DNA of 64,000 bases from Pseudomonas sp. RIT-562 (lineage in GTDB: Bacteria > Pseudomonadota > Gammaproteobacteria > Pseudomonadales > Pseudomonadaceae): positions 93,214 to 157,213 of the forward strand of contig NZ_JAPJIV010000017.1 in the NCBI RefSeq assembly GCF_026241895.1, given 5' to 3'. The stretch's first letter is position 1. Each line of letters opens with the position of its first letter. Shown here piece after piece: positions 53,948 through 62,762 of this stretch. A program made the translations under genes and the position numbers. Under the pieces are notes generated by a model. The model worked only from the letters and a program-made list of their open reading frames with translations. It made no database searches and was not told where the DNA came from.

Positions 53948-54883
53948 CTACGGTCTGTCCCAATACGGCACCGCACCAAAGCACTCGACATAAAAATCGA
54001 TCACCGTCCGCACCTTCACCGACAACCGGCGGCTGCCGGGCCAGAGGACGGCGATCTGTTGCGGTTCGAGGCTGTTGGAGACCTGATACTCCTGCAGCAC
54101 CGGCACCAGCGTGCCGTTGCGCACCGCTTCGCCAATCAGCCATGACGGAAACATCACCAGCCCCAGGCCCTGTTCCGCAGCCTGGGTGAGGGTGTCGGCA
54201 TGGTTACCAGTGATCGGCCCCTTGACCGAGTACGGCACCCACTCCTGCTGCCCTTTGCGGAAAAACCAGCGCTGCTGACCCGCTACACCTTTATAAGCCA
54301 GGCACTGATGCTCGACCAGATCGTCGGGATGGCGGGGCGTACCGCAACGCTGCAGATACGCCGGGCTGGCGGCCACCTGGAACCGATGCGGCGCGAGAAT
54401 CCGCGCCTGCATGCTCGAATCGTGCAGGGGGCCGATGCGAAACAGCAGGTCGGCACCTTCCTGCAGCGGGTCGACGTAGCTGTCAGTCTGTTGGATGTCC
54501 AGTTGCAGCTTCGGGTAGCGCGCGCACAACTTGCCCAGCCAGGGCGTGAGGTGCCGTTGCCCGAAGACCACCGGAGCGTTGATTCGCACCAATCCACTCG
54601 GCTCGCTTTGCTGCTCCTGCAGCGCCTGCTCGGCTTCCTCGAGCTGCACCAGCACCAACCGTGCGTGATGGCCCAGCATGCGCCCGGCTTCGGTGGGGGT
54701 GACGGCGCGGGTGTGCCGGTATAGCAGCTGTTGGTTCAAGGCCTGCTCCATCAGCTGGATCTGCCGGGAGATGGAAGAGGGCGCCAGGCCTTCGCGGCGG
54801 GCGACCTCGGAGAAGCTGCCGTGGTCGAGCACCGCGACGAACAGCCTGAGTGCCTTGAAGCCGAATTCGTTGAGACCCTGCAT
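53948..54883 (-). CDS. LysR-family transcriptional regulator
   Basis: 311 residues from ATG 54883. N-terminal winged helix (LRLFVAVLDHGSFSEVARREGLAPSSISRQI) and a substrate-binding domain of the CrgA/DhcR kind (SGLVRINAPVVFGQRHL, VDPLQEGADLLFRIG). It diverges from the two YdcZ-type genes and is their likely regulator. Confidence 0.9.
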   Translation of the reverse strand: MQGLNEFGFKALRLFVAVLDHGSFSEVARREGLAPSSISRQIQLMEQALNQQLLYRHTRAVTPTEAGRMLGHHARLVLVQLEEAEQALQEQQSEPSGLVRINAPVVFGQRHLTPWLGKLCARYPKLQLDIQQTDSYVDPLQEGADLLFRIGPLHDSSMQARILAPHRFQVAASPAYLQRCGTPRHPDDLVEHQCLAYKGVAGQQRWFFRKGQQEWVPYSVKGPITGNHADTLTQAAEQGLGLVMFPSWLIGEAVRNGTLVPVLQEYQVSNSLEPQQIAVLWPGSRRLSVKVRTVIDFYVECFGAVPYWDRP

Positions 54884-55059
54884 GTTCAATCCTGCTGTGC
54901 GTAATGCGCAAAAGTGTTGTCCGGATGCTCCCATTTATCGCAAAGGGAAGCCAGCCGATAATGCACGCCTCTTCACCCTGTGGACGCGCCCAAGCCAGCG
55001 CATTCGCGAGCAGGCTTGTTCCTACATGGGTTTGTGTTAACTGATCACGGGTTATTTCT

Positions 55060-55551
55060 ATGCAATCTTCAATCGAACAGGCAGACGTCGTTGCGACGCC
55101 TGCCACCAAACCAGGGCTGCGGCTGCTGCTGTTGCCGCTGGTGATTCTGGCCGGCATGGGGCTTTCCGTGGAGGCCGGGTTGCTAGGGCCGCTAGGGGTT
55201 CAGGTCGGGCATCTGTGGGCGACCCTGAGCATCTTCGGGGTTGGCTCGGCGATTCTGTTTCTGCTGCTGCTCATGAGCGGTCGGCAACAGGGGCCGGCGT
55301 TCAACACCTTGCCGCGCTGGCAGTTGATCGGCGGTTTTCTGGGGCCCGTGTACGTGATCGTGCTGACGTTGGCCACGCCGCATATCGGCGTTGCCATGAC
55401 AATGATCGCGATCCTCTCCGGGCAGGTCGGCAAGAGCGTGCTGATCGACCATTTCGGCTGGTTCGGCGCGGCGCGCAAGAAGGTCAACGGTGAACGTTGG
55501 CTGGCGTTGGTGCTGATTGTTGCCGCACTTGTTCTGATTGCCAGGGGTTGA
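55060..55551 (+). CDS. Half-size DMT transporter, YdcZ/DUF606 family, subunit 1
   Basis: 163 residues with five membrane helices (LLLLPLVILAGMGLSVEAGLLG, FLGPVYVIVLTLATPHIG, AMTMIAILSGQVGKSVLIDHFG). Length is half that of usual DMT proteins, so it should form a dimer, probably with the next gene product. Substrate unknown. The next gene begins within four bases. Confidence 0.87.
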   Translation: MQSSIEQADVVATPATKPGLRLLLLPLVILAGMGLSVEAGLLGPLGVQVGHLWATLSIFGVGSAILFLLLLMSGRQQGPAFNTLPRWQLIGGFLGPVYVIVLTLATPHIGVAMTMIAILSGQVGKSVLIDHFGWFGAARKKVNGERWLALVLIVAALVLIARG

Positions 55552-55553
55552 TG

Positions 55554-56006
55554 ATGAGTCTGTTTATTTTGTTGGCAGTGGTCGTGGCGGCCGGTGCAGT
55601 GTTGAGTGTGCAGGCGGCGATCAACGGCCGTCTGGGTGAAACGGTCGGCGTATTGCGCAGCAGTCTGCTGACCTTCGTGGTCGGCGCGGTGGTCACGGGT
55701 TTGCTGATTCTGTTCTTCGAACCGGCCCACGCGGTGAGTCTGCTGGACGTGCCGAAATGGCAGCTTGGCGGCGCGTTGTTCGGTGTGGTCTACATGATGG
55801 TAATGGTCGGTGCCGTGCCACGAGTAGGGGCGGCTGTCGCGACTGTCGCGGTGATCGTCGGGCAATTGGGGATGGGCATGCTGATCGACAATTTCGGCTG
55901 GCTGGGTAATCCGGCAATCGAGCTGTCCGGCAGCCGCATCCTGGCGATGGTGTGCCTGGCACTGGCGCTGGTGTTCATGTATCGCAGTAATACCCGCGAC
56001 GCCTGA
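55554..56006 (+). CDS. Half-size DMT transporter, YdcZ/DUF606 family, subunit 2
   Basis: 150 residues with five helices. It aligns with subunit 1 (VQAAINGRLGETVGVLRSSLLTF, GALFGVVYMMVMVGAVPRVGAA, VIVGQLGMGMLIDNFGWLG). Two ATGs (55551, 55554) are possible; the second has better spacing from AGGGG. Confidence 0.87.
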   Translation: MSLFILLAVVVAAGAVLSVQAAINGRLGETVGVLRSSLLTFVVGAVVTGLLILFFEPAHAVSLLDVPKWQLGGALFGVVYMMVMVGAVPRVGAAVATVAVIVGQLGMGMLIDNFGWLGNPAIELSGSRILAMVCLALALVFMYRSNTRDA

Positions 56007-56102
56007 TCGGACTGTGTTGCTACAGGATTGTGTGCAGCTCCTACAATATGAAGGCGGGTGCGCATCCGCGCATCCTGACGACCATACCAATGGAGTCAGA
56101 TC

Positions 56103-56270
56103 ATGACAGTAACCAAGACCGATATCTGCGACTGCCCCAAATGCAAGTGCGAGCTGGGTGAGCACCCGATCGCCCGACACGGCAAACATTACTGCTGCGA
56201 AGCCTGCGCCAAGCATCATGAGCATGGCGAAGAATGCTCATCCAAAGGCTGCAAGTGCGCTCACAGTTAA
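56103..56270 (+). CDS. Bacterial metallothionein
   Basis: 55 residues, short enough to be missed by automatic callers. Ten Cys (CDCPKCKC at 9-16, CCEAC at 31-35, then Cys45, 50 and 52) and seven His fit the SmtA/BmtA type that binds zinc, cadmium or copper. GGAG lies seven bases before the ATG. A hairpin follows directly. It stands alone. It probably buffers zinc or detoxifies metals in the cytosol. Confidence 0.93.
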   Translation: MTVTKTDICDCPKCKCELGEHPIARHGKHYCCEACAKHHEHGEECSSKGCKCAHS

Positions 56271-56286
56271 GTGGCCACGCAAACAA

Positions 56287-56312
56287 AGTGGAGCCTTTTC
56301 AGGCTCCACTGT
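56287..56312 (+). terminator. Hairpin after metallothionein gene
   Basis: GTGGAGCC and GGCTCCAC pair around TTTTCA, 17 bases after the stop. The following T-tract is weak. It may serve both this gene and the convergent small gene. Confidence 0.6.
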
Positions 56313-56337
56313 GGTTTGCTTAAACGCTCGTCGCGCG

Positions 56338-56565
56338 TCAGCCGGCCGGTCGCCAGGTCACATTCTCGACGCCGAACTTCTCCGCCATCGGTTTGCTGGT
56401 TTTCTGCACCTTCTCCCTGCCAAAGCGCGGGATCCGACCCACGCCGGCGTCACAGCTTGCCCAATGCCAGGCCTCTGCGTTGTCCATCTTGTCCAGACGG
56501 ATAATGAAAGACTTGGGGGCGCCATGAAGGGTGTATTCAATGACGAATAATTTTGCGTTGTTCAT
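56338..56565 (-). CDS. Small conserved Pseudomonas protein (probably DUF6555)
   Basis: 75 residues. The sequence (FVIEYTLHGAPKSFIIRLDKM, EAWHWASCDAGVGRIP) recalls, from memory, a small family of unknown function found widely in Pseudomonas. Soluble, basic at the C-terminus, with no membrane segment. AGGGAGA is present upstream but with long spacing. Confidence 0.65.
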   Translation of the reverse strand: MNNAKLFVIEYTLHGAPKSFIIRLDKMDNAEAWHWASCDAGVGRIPRFGREKVQKTSKPMAEKFGVENVTWRPAG

Positions 56566-56639
56566 AAAGCCCGTGATTCTCCCTGTGGTAATAGAAGGAT
56601 CATGGGCGGGGCGGAAAATTCAGTCGGATTGTCAGACGG

Positions 56640-57596
56640 CTAGAACTGATACCCAACCCCCGCGTAGTATCCCCACCCATCAGAGCGCGCCCTGAAATCC
56701 CCATCGCCAAAATTCAACACGCTGCCATCCTCCCAATTCCCACCGTTATGGAAGTAGCGCCCGACCAACGTAAACCGCAGATGAGTGAACGAGTAGAGCA
56801 ACACATTGGTTGCCACCGTCGCATTGGCCGTGCGGGCCGGGTTGTCCTTGTGCAAGTCCGAGCCGAAATCGAAGTTGGTGAAACCGATATAGGTCAGCGA
56901 TGCACCATTGCTGAAACTGTTGATTGGCACAATGTATTTGAGCTGCGCACGATAACCGTCCCACGAATACTCATTGCTGGCGCCATAGTTTTCCCACTGA
57001 TACCGCCCGTAGAAGTTCGCCGACAGATTGACCCGCGAATGCGTGTCGATATCCGTGCCCAGCCCGCTGTACAGCGTATTGGCGCGGTTGGCGCTGTTGC
57101 TGCCGTGGTCATAGATCCAGTCGAACGCCACGTACCATTCCTTGAATGGCCCGATGGCCAGGCTGCGGCCCGCCAGGTAGTCGATGGAAATTCGCGGCTC
57201 GTGTTCCATGAACACCGGCGAGCCATGGTCCCAGACGCCTTTGTCGTGGCTGTTGCCGATGTTGAAAATCTTCGGGATGTCGATGTAGCCGTACAACTCG
57301 AACGGCCCCTTGCGGCCGAAGTATTCGTATTCCAGGTAGATGTCGTCGGCGGGCTGCGGGCCGAAGCTGATGTCCTTGCTGCCGATCAGCGTCAGGTCCT
57401 GGTTGAACCAGTCCGACAGGTAAGCGCCTTTTTTTGGCGGGCTGGCTTCAGGGCTGAGCGCCTCGCCCTGGGCAGACTCTTCTGTGGTGACGGGTTGCGC
57501 GGCGAGGTTGCCGCTGAGTAGTCCTGTAACGCCGGCGAGCAGTAAGGAAACAGAGAGTTTGCGCGCGCCTGTTGCACGGCTGAGTGTCGCGTTCAT
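56640..57596 (-). CDS. tsx: Tsx-like nucleoside-specific outer-membrane channel
   Basis: 318 residues from ATG 57596 (AAGGGAC upstream), with a signal peptide ending near NLAAQ. The block LSDWFNQDLTLIGSKDISFGPQPADDIYLEYEYFGRKGPFELYGYIDIPKIF and the C-terminal GYYAGVGYQF with terminal Phe match Tsx barrels. It lets nucleosides and related compounds cross the outer membrane. A LacI/PurR-type palindrome lies 85 bases upstream. Confidence 0.88.
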   Translation of the reverse strand: MNATLSRATGARKLSVSLLLAGVTGLLSGNLAAQPVTTEESAQGEALSPEASPPKKGAYLSDWFNQDLTLIGSKDISFGPQPADDIYLEYEYFGRKGPFELYGYIDIPKIFNIGNSHDKGVWDHGSPVFMEHEPRISIDYLAGRSLAIGPFKEWYVAFDWIYDHGSNSANRANTLYSGLGTDIDTHSRVNLSANFYGRYQWENYGASNEYSWDGYRAQLKYIVPINSFSNGASLTYIGFTNFDFGSDLHKDNPARTANATVATNVLLYSFTHLRFTLVGRYFHNGGNWEDGSVLNFGDGDFRARSDGWGYYAGVGYQF

Positions 57597-57680
57597 TGAA
57601 AGTCCCTTTCGAAATCCATCAAGTGCCCGGTGTTCCGGGCTGTCGTTGTTATGGGCCGAACACGCTGCTATCAGCAGCTC

Positions 57681-57692
57681 GCAAACGTTTGC
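57681..57692. promoter_or_regulatory. Perfect GCAAACGTTTGC palindrome upstream of tsx
   Basis: This 12-bp palindrome has the exact core of the PurR operator and of related LacI-family sites. It is placed as expected for control of the tsx gene. No LacI-family gene is in the window. Confidence 0.6.
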
Positions 57693-57814
57693 ACAAGCCA
57701 TACCAGAATCGGTGAAGACCGCACTGCGCGCACAAAAGCATTAATGCAATTAACCCGCAGGGTCGAAGCACCTTAGCCGCGCGCAAGGGCGGTTTTTTTT
57801 TGAATTTTCCGCAG

Positions 57815-57855
57815 CTGGCTGCCGGCGATGGCGGTGTAGCGATCGCCGGCAAGCG
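57815..57855. repeat. Decayed REP hairpin
   Basis: GCCGGCGATGG and GATCGCCGGC form a short inverted repeat just upstream of selD. Confidence 0.55.
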
Positions 57856-57916
57856 GGCGGCGTGGATCCTGGTGTTTGCTGTAGGATTGTTGACCTGACT
57901 CTACAAGGTGCCACCC

Positions 57917-58951
57917 ATGAGCGAGCCGATTCGTCTGACCCAATACAGCCACGGCGCAGGATGCGGCTGCAAGATTTCCCCTCAGGTCCTGGAGGTGATC
58001 CTGGCTGGCAGCGGGGCGCAGAATCTGGACCCGAAGCTCTGGGTCGGTAACGCCTCGCGCGATGATGCAGCGGTCTACGCCATCGACGAAGAACGTGGCG
58101 TGGTCTCGACCACCGACTTCTTCATGCCGATCGTCGATGATCCCTTCGACTTCGGCCGCATCGCCGCTACCAACGCCATCAGCGACATCTACGCCATGGG
58201 CGGCGATCCGCTGATGGCGATCGCGATCCTCGGCTGGCCGGTCAATGTGCTGGCTCCGGAGGTTGCCCGGGAAGTGATTCGTGGCGGTCGCTCGATATGT
58301 GATGAAGCGGGCATTCCCTTGGCGGGCGGGCACTCCATCGACGCGCCTGAACCGATTTTCGGCCTGGCCGTGACCGGGCTGGTGGAAAAGCGCCACATGA
58401 AGCGCAACGACACCGCGACAGCCGGATGCCTGTTGTATCTGACTAAACCCCTGGGCATCGGCATCCTCACCACCGCCGAGAAAAAGGGCAAGTTGCGCCA
58501 CGCCGATATCGGTCTGGCCCGGGACTGGATGTGCACCCTGAACAAGCCTGGCAGCCGTTTCGGCAAGCTTGAAGGCGTGACCGCGATGACCGACGTCACC
58601 GGGTTCGGCCTGCTCGGGCACCTGGTGGAAATGGCCGACGGCAGCCACCTCACCGCGCGCATTGAATACGACCGCGTACCGCGCCTGGCCGGGGTCGAAT
58701 ACTACCTCGAACAAGGTTGCGTACCTGGCGGCACCCTGCGCAATTTCGACAGCTATGCCAGCAAGCTGGGACGTCTGCAGGAACTGCACAAGCGTGTGCT
58801 GTGCGACCCGCAGACCAGCGGCGGTCTGCTGATCGCGGTGACTCCAGAAGGCAACTCGCACTTCCTCAGCGTCGCCGCCGAACTGGGGCTGATGCTGTCA
58901 CCCATCGGTGCGCTGGTCGAGCGACAGACCCACGCGGTCGAGGTGATCTGA
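57917..58951 (+). CDS. selD: SelD, selenide water dikinase
   Basis: 344 residues. The N-terminal HGAGCGCK motif carries the catalytic Cys16 (Cys, not selenocysteine) and Lys19. ATP/metal motifs include NASRDDAAVYAID, TTDFFMPIVDDPFDFGRIAATNAISDIYAMGG and AGGHSIDAPEP. It makes selenophosphate from selenide and ATP. ATG 57917 has AAGG upstream. Its stop overlaps the mnmH start by one base. Confidence 0.95.
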   Translation: MSEPIRLTQYSHGAGCGCKISPQVLEVILAGSGAQNLDPKLWVGNASRDDAAVYAIDEERGVVSTTDFFMPIVDDPFDFGRIAATNAISDIYAMGGDPLMAIAILGWPVNVLAPEVAREVIRGGRSICDEAGIPLAGGHSIDAPEPIFGLAVTGLVEKRHMKRNDTATAGCLLYLTKPLGIGILTTAEKKGKLRHADIGLARDWMCTLNKPGSRFGKLEGVTAMTDVTGFGLLGHLVEMADGSHLTARIEYDRVPRLAGVEYYLEQGCVPGGTLRNFDSYASKLGRLQELHKRVLCDPQTSGGLLIAVTPEGNSHFLSVAAELGLMLSPIGALVERQTHAVEVI

Positions 58952-60057
58952 TGACGATCGACTGCACCGACTACCGCGACATGTTCCTCAACGACCGGCC
59001 CATGCTGGACGCCCGCGCGCCGGTCGAGTTCGCCAAGGGCTCGTTCCCCGGTGCGGTCAATCTGCCGCTAATGAATGATCACGAACGCCAGCGCATCGGC
59101 ACCTGCTACAAGCAGCATGGGCAGCAGGCGGCGATTACCCTCGGGCACCAACTGGTGTCCGGGGCGATCAAGGCCGAACGCATCCAGGCCTGGGCCGATT
59201 TTGCGCGGACCCATCCCCAAGGGATTCTGTACTGCTTTCGGGGCGGCTTGCGCTCGCAGCTTGTCCAGCAATGGCTCAAGGACGAGGCGGGCATCGACTA
59301 TCCACGAGTCGGGGGTGGCTACAAAGCCATGCGTTCGTTCCTGCTGGATACGCTGGACCAGGCAGTGGCCCAGTGTGATTTCGTTTTGCTGGGCGGCATG
59401 ACGGGCACCGGCAAGACCGAGGTGCTGACGCAGTTGAGCAATGGCCTGGATCTGGAAGGCCATGCCAACCACCGCGGTTCCAGTTTCGGCAAGCGCGCCA
59501 CGGACCAGCCCTCCAACATCGATTTTGAGAACCGCCTGGCGGTGGACATCCTGAAAAAGCGCGCTCGTGGCATCGAGCGGTTTGTACTCGAAGACGAGAG
59601 TCGCACCGTTGGCAGCTGCGCCTTGCCGCTGCCGTTGTACCTGGGAATGCAGCAGTATCCGATGGTCTGGCTGGAAGACAGCCTCGAAGGGCGGGTTGAG
59701 CGGATCCTGCGCGATTACGTGGTGGACCTGTGTGCCGAATTCATCACGGTCCATGGCGATGTCGGGTTCGCGCTGTTCTCCGAGCGCTTGCTGGAAAGCC
59801 TTAACAATGTCCACAAGCGCCTGGGTGGTGAGCGGCACAGGCGCATGCTGCTGTTGATGGAGGATGCCCTGGAAGAACAGGCGCGCAGCGGCTCGGTGGA
59901 ACTGCATCGGCGTTGGATCGAGGGACTGTTGAGCGAGTATTACGACCCGATGTATGCGTTTCAGCGGGAGAAGAAGGGCGGGCGAATCGAGTTTGCCGGG
60001 GAGCGGGATGCGGTTCGCGAGTATCTGCTGGAGCGGGCTGTTCAGCCGATTCCGTAG
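58951..60057 (+). CDS. mnmH: MnmH (SelU/YbbB), tRNA 2-selenouridine synthase
   Basis: 368 residues. Rhodanese domain with the active Cys95 in LYCFRGGLRSQ, then a P-loop (GGMTGTGKTE, about 148-157). It replaces sulphur by selenium in 2-thiouridine at the wobble position of tRNAs, using the selenophosphate from SelD. This two-gene operon needs no selA/selB, so selenium here may serve only tRNA. Confidence 0.95.
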   Translation: MTIDCTDYRDMFLNDRPMLDARAPVEFAKGSFPGAVNLPLMNDHERQRIGTCYKQHGQQAAITLGHQLVSGAIKAERIQAWADFARTHPQGILYCFRGGLRSQLVQQWLKDEAGIDYPRVGGGYKAMRSFLLDTLDQAVAQCDFVLLGGMTGTGKTEVLTQLSNGLDLEGHANHRGSSFGKRATDQPSNIDFENRLAVDILKKRARGIERFVLEDESRTVGSCALPLPLYLGMQQYPMVWLEDSLEGRVERILRDYVVDLCAEFITVHGDVGFALFSERLLESLNNVHKRLGGERHRRMLLLMEDALEEQARSGSVELHRRWIEGLLSEYYDPMYAFQREKKGGRIEFAGERDAVREYLLERAVQPIP

Positions 60058-60365
60058 GACCGACTTGGCAAACTGACAATCTGCGCCATTTAACAACGGC
60101 GCAGGAAAACGTGCGGTTTATCCCAAGAAAAAGAGGTAAGAAATAGCTTCGTAGCGGGTAGGAAATTTCAGTTTCGAGCATTTAAGAAATGGCTGCATAA
60201 CGGGTCGGAACTTTCAGTTTTGAGCAAATACCGAAACGTCCTACGCACCCATCAGAAACGTCCTATTCACATTCAAACCGCCTTCATCAAAGCTTCCAAA
60301 CCCTAGGACCAGGGTGGAAGCAACACCCTTCCTGACCGTCCCCCCCAGACCAGGAAGGCCTGAGC
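60058..60365. other. Intergenic region with direct repeats before vgrG
   Basis: A 46-bp imperfect tandem repeat (60138-60183 and 60184-60229, shared AAGAAAT, GCGGGT/ACGGGT and TTTCAGTTT) is followed by a 22-bp one (60233-60254 and 60255-60276, shared GAAACGTCCTA). No REP element, tRNA or open frame is apparent. Confidence 0.7.
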
Positions 60366-62762
60366 ATGTCCGAGCAATTCACCTACAACCACAACCTCTA
60401 CACCCTCAAGGTCCACGGCGTCGACAGCCCCCTCGACGTCCTCTGCTTCCACGGCGAAGAACAACTCAGCCAGCCCTTCACCTACTGCATCGAATTCACC
60501 GCCAGCGACCTCGACATCACGGCCGAGGCCATGCTCAAACGCCCGGCCAGTTTCAGCCTCTACCCGGCCGGTAAACCAAAAATCCCCCGCGGCTTCGCCG
60601 TTCCCGACTTCAACCCGCTGCGCACCGTGCATGGCTACATCACGCACTTCAAACGCCTGTCCGCGTCCCTCGACGAAGCGCGCTACGAAGCCACCCTGCA
60701 GCCACGCCTGGCGCTGCTCGGCCGCGGCCAGCAGTTTCGCATCTACCAGCATCAATCGGTTCCGGAGATCGTCAAAAGCATCTTGCGCGATCGCCATCGA
60801 TTCTTGAACAACGAGTACAACTTCGATCGCTTGCGTGAGTACCCCAGGCGCGAGCAGGTCATGCAGTTTGGGGAAAGCGATTTGGCCTTTATCGACCGGT
60901 TGCTGGCCGAAGTCGGGATCTTTTATCGCTGCATCAGCAGCGAAAAGTACTCGGTGGGCGTGGTGGAGTTCTACGACAGTCAGTTCCACTGCCAGCCAAT
61001 CATCGATCTGCCCAACCACCCATCCGGTGGCTTCAACAGCCATTTCCAGGACAGCGTGTGGGACTTGCAAACGGCCCATCAGGTGGTGGAAAAACACGTC
61101 AATGTCCGCGCCTATAATCCTCGGAATATCCGTGCCTATCTGAACGGCGAAATCGATCAGACACGCGGCGTGCCGACCACCTACGGCGAGGCCTATCACT
61201 ACGCCGAACCCTACACAGTCCTCGGCGACCGCTTTGAGTTTTACAAGAACCTGCCCCCTGAAACCGGCGTCTACTTCGCGCGCCTGCGCCACGAACGTTA
61301 CCTCAACGACCGCGTCCGTCTGAGCGGCGTCAGCAGCAGTGCCGGCCTGCTGCCGGGCGGCGTATTAAACGTAGACGGCAAACCCCTCACGGCCTTCGCC
61401 CCCGGCGCCGTAATCACCCACCTGAGCACCCGCGCCGGGCGCGGCAGCAACTTCGAGGCGCGCTTCCAGGCCATCCCCTGGTCCGCCGACGTGTGCTTTC
61501 GCCCACCGGTACCGCCCAAACCCAAAATGGCCGGCACCATCCCGGCGCGCCTGACCAGCCCGACCGCCAACTACCCGTACTCCGAAATCGACTTCACAGG
61601 CCGCTACCGGGTCAGCTTCATGTTCGACCGCGACACCTGGAAAGCCGGCGCGGAGAGCATGTGGCTGCGCCTCGCCCGGCCGTATGCCGGCGACACCTAT
61701 GGCCTGCATTTCCCGTTGATCCCAGGCACGGAAGTCGCCGTCGCATTTGAGCAGGGCGACCCGGACCGGCCCTACATCGCCCATGCGCTGCACGACGACC
61801 AGAACCCCGACCACGTGACGCTGGAGCACCGCAATTACCGGCGCAACGTGCTGCGCACGCCGGCGAACAACAAGCTGCGGATGGAGGACGACCGGGGGCA
61901 GGAGCACGTCAAGCTCAGTACTGAGCACAGTGGCAAAAGCCAGCTGAATCTTGGGCATCTGGTGGATGCCAAGAAGCAGAAGCGCGGTGAAGGGTTTGAG
62001 CTGCGCACGGATGGTTGGGGAACCGTTCGAGGTGGGAAGGGTGTGTTCATCAGTGCCGATGAGCAAACCAAGGCCATGGGCAATGTGCTTGCCATGCAGC
62101 CGATCACTCTGGGGATCGAAGGCGCCAAACAGCAACTGGCTGAATGCCGGGTGACTGCCGAAGCACACCACAGCCGCCCGCCGAGCATTCAGGGTTTGCA
62201 GCAATTCCAGCGTGACGCCGACGACCTCAAGGCCCCGGCCATCCTGCTCAGCGCCCCCAAAGGCATCGGTGTGCTGACGCCCGCCAGTCTGCTGCTGAGA
62301 AGCGGAAATGCGCTGTACCTGCAAAGCAACGATGAGATCAACCTGGCCGCCGCCCATCGACTGTCCGCCCATGCCAATCAGAGCATTTCATTGCTGGCGC
62401 AACAGGAGGGGATGCGCCTGGTGTCCGGTAAAGGGCCGTTGGAAATCGAATCCCATGGCGACCTGATGAACCTGATTGCCCAGCAGGACATCACCATGCA
62501 GTCGGTGCAGGGCCACCTGCAGTTGACGGCCAAGAATGGCATCACGCTGGGCTGCGGGGGCGGCTACATCCGGATTACAGCTGGGGGTGAGATCCAGATT
62601 CATAGCCCGAATGTGATCTGCGTCAAGGGTCAGTACAAGCAAAGTCCACCGGCAGAACAGGATTTTCCGCTTCCAGAATTACCCGGATCGGTATGCAAGG
62701 AGTGCCTGAAAAAGGCTCAGGCCGAGGCTGTCGGATTTTTACTTAGGGAGGCACGCGCATGA
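60366..62762 (+). CDS. vgrG: VgrG, type VI secretion spike protein
   Basis: 798 residues. The gp27-like part (residues about 5-330, LQPRLALLGRGQQFRIYQHQSV, FGESDLAFIDRLLAEVGIFYR), the gp5 OB domain (RYRVSFMFDRDTWKAGAESMWLRLARPYAG, PLIPGTEVAVAFEQGDPDRPYI) and a C-terminal DUF2345 beta-helix (LLSAPKGIGVLTPASLLLRSG, ITLGCGGGYIRITAGGEIQIHSP) are present. The tail is short with a CKEC motif, so no effector domain is fused. It carries cargo on the T6SS spike. It overlaps the adaptor gene by four bases. Confidence 0.95.
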   Translation: MSEQFTYNHNLYTLKVHGVDSPLDVLCFHGEEQLSQPFTYCIEFTASDLDITAEAMLKRPASFSLYPAGKPKIPRGFAVPDFNPLRTVHGYITHFKRLSASLDEARYEATLQPRLALLGRGQQFRIYQHQSVPEIVKSILRDRHRFLNNEYNFDRLREYPRREQVMQFGESDLAFIDRLLAEVGIFYRCISSEKYSVGVVEFYDSQFHCQPIIDLPNHPSGGFNSHFQDSVWDLQTAHQVVEKHVNVRAYNPRNIRAYLNGEIDQTRGVPTTYGEAYHYAEPYTVLGDRFEFYKNLPPETGVYFARLRHERYLNDRVRLSGVSSSAGLLPGGVLNVDGKPLTAFAPGAVITHLSTRAGRGSNFEARFQAIPWSADVCFRPPVPPKPKMAGTIPARLTSPTANYPYSEIDFTGRYRVSFMFDRDTWKAGAESMWLRLARPYAGDTYGLHFPLIPGTEVAVAFEQGDPDRPYIAHALHDDQNPDHVTLEHRNYRRNVLRTPANNKLRMEDDRGQEHVKLSTEHSGKSQLNLGHLVDAKKQKRGEGFELRTDGWGTVRGGKGVFISADEQTKAMGNVLAMQPITLGIEGAKQQLAECRVTAEAHHSRPPSIQGLQQFQRDADDLKAPAILLSAPKGIGVLTPASLLLRSGNALYLQSNDEINLAAAHRLSAHANQSISLLAQQEGMRLVSGKGPLEIESHGDLMNLIAQQDITMQSVQGHLQLTAKNGITLGCGGGYIRITAGGEIQIHSPNVICVKGQYKQSPPAEQDFPLPELPGSVCKECLKKAQAEAVGFLLREARA

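Noticed and set aside
60058..60365. Possible tRNA or attachment site before the T6SS module
   Set aside because: No cloverleaf-like sequence or integrase gene could be seen.
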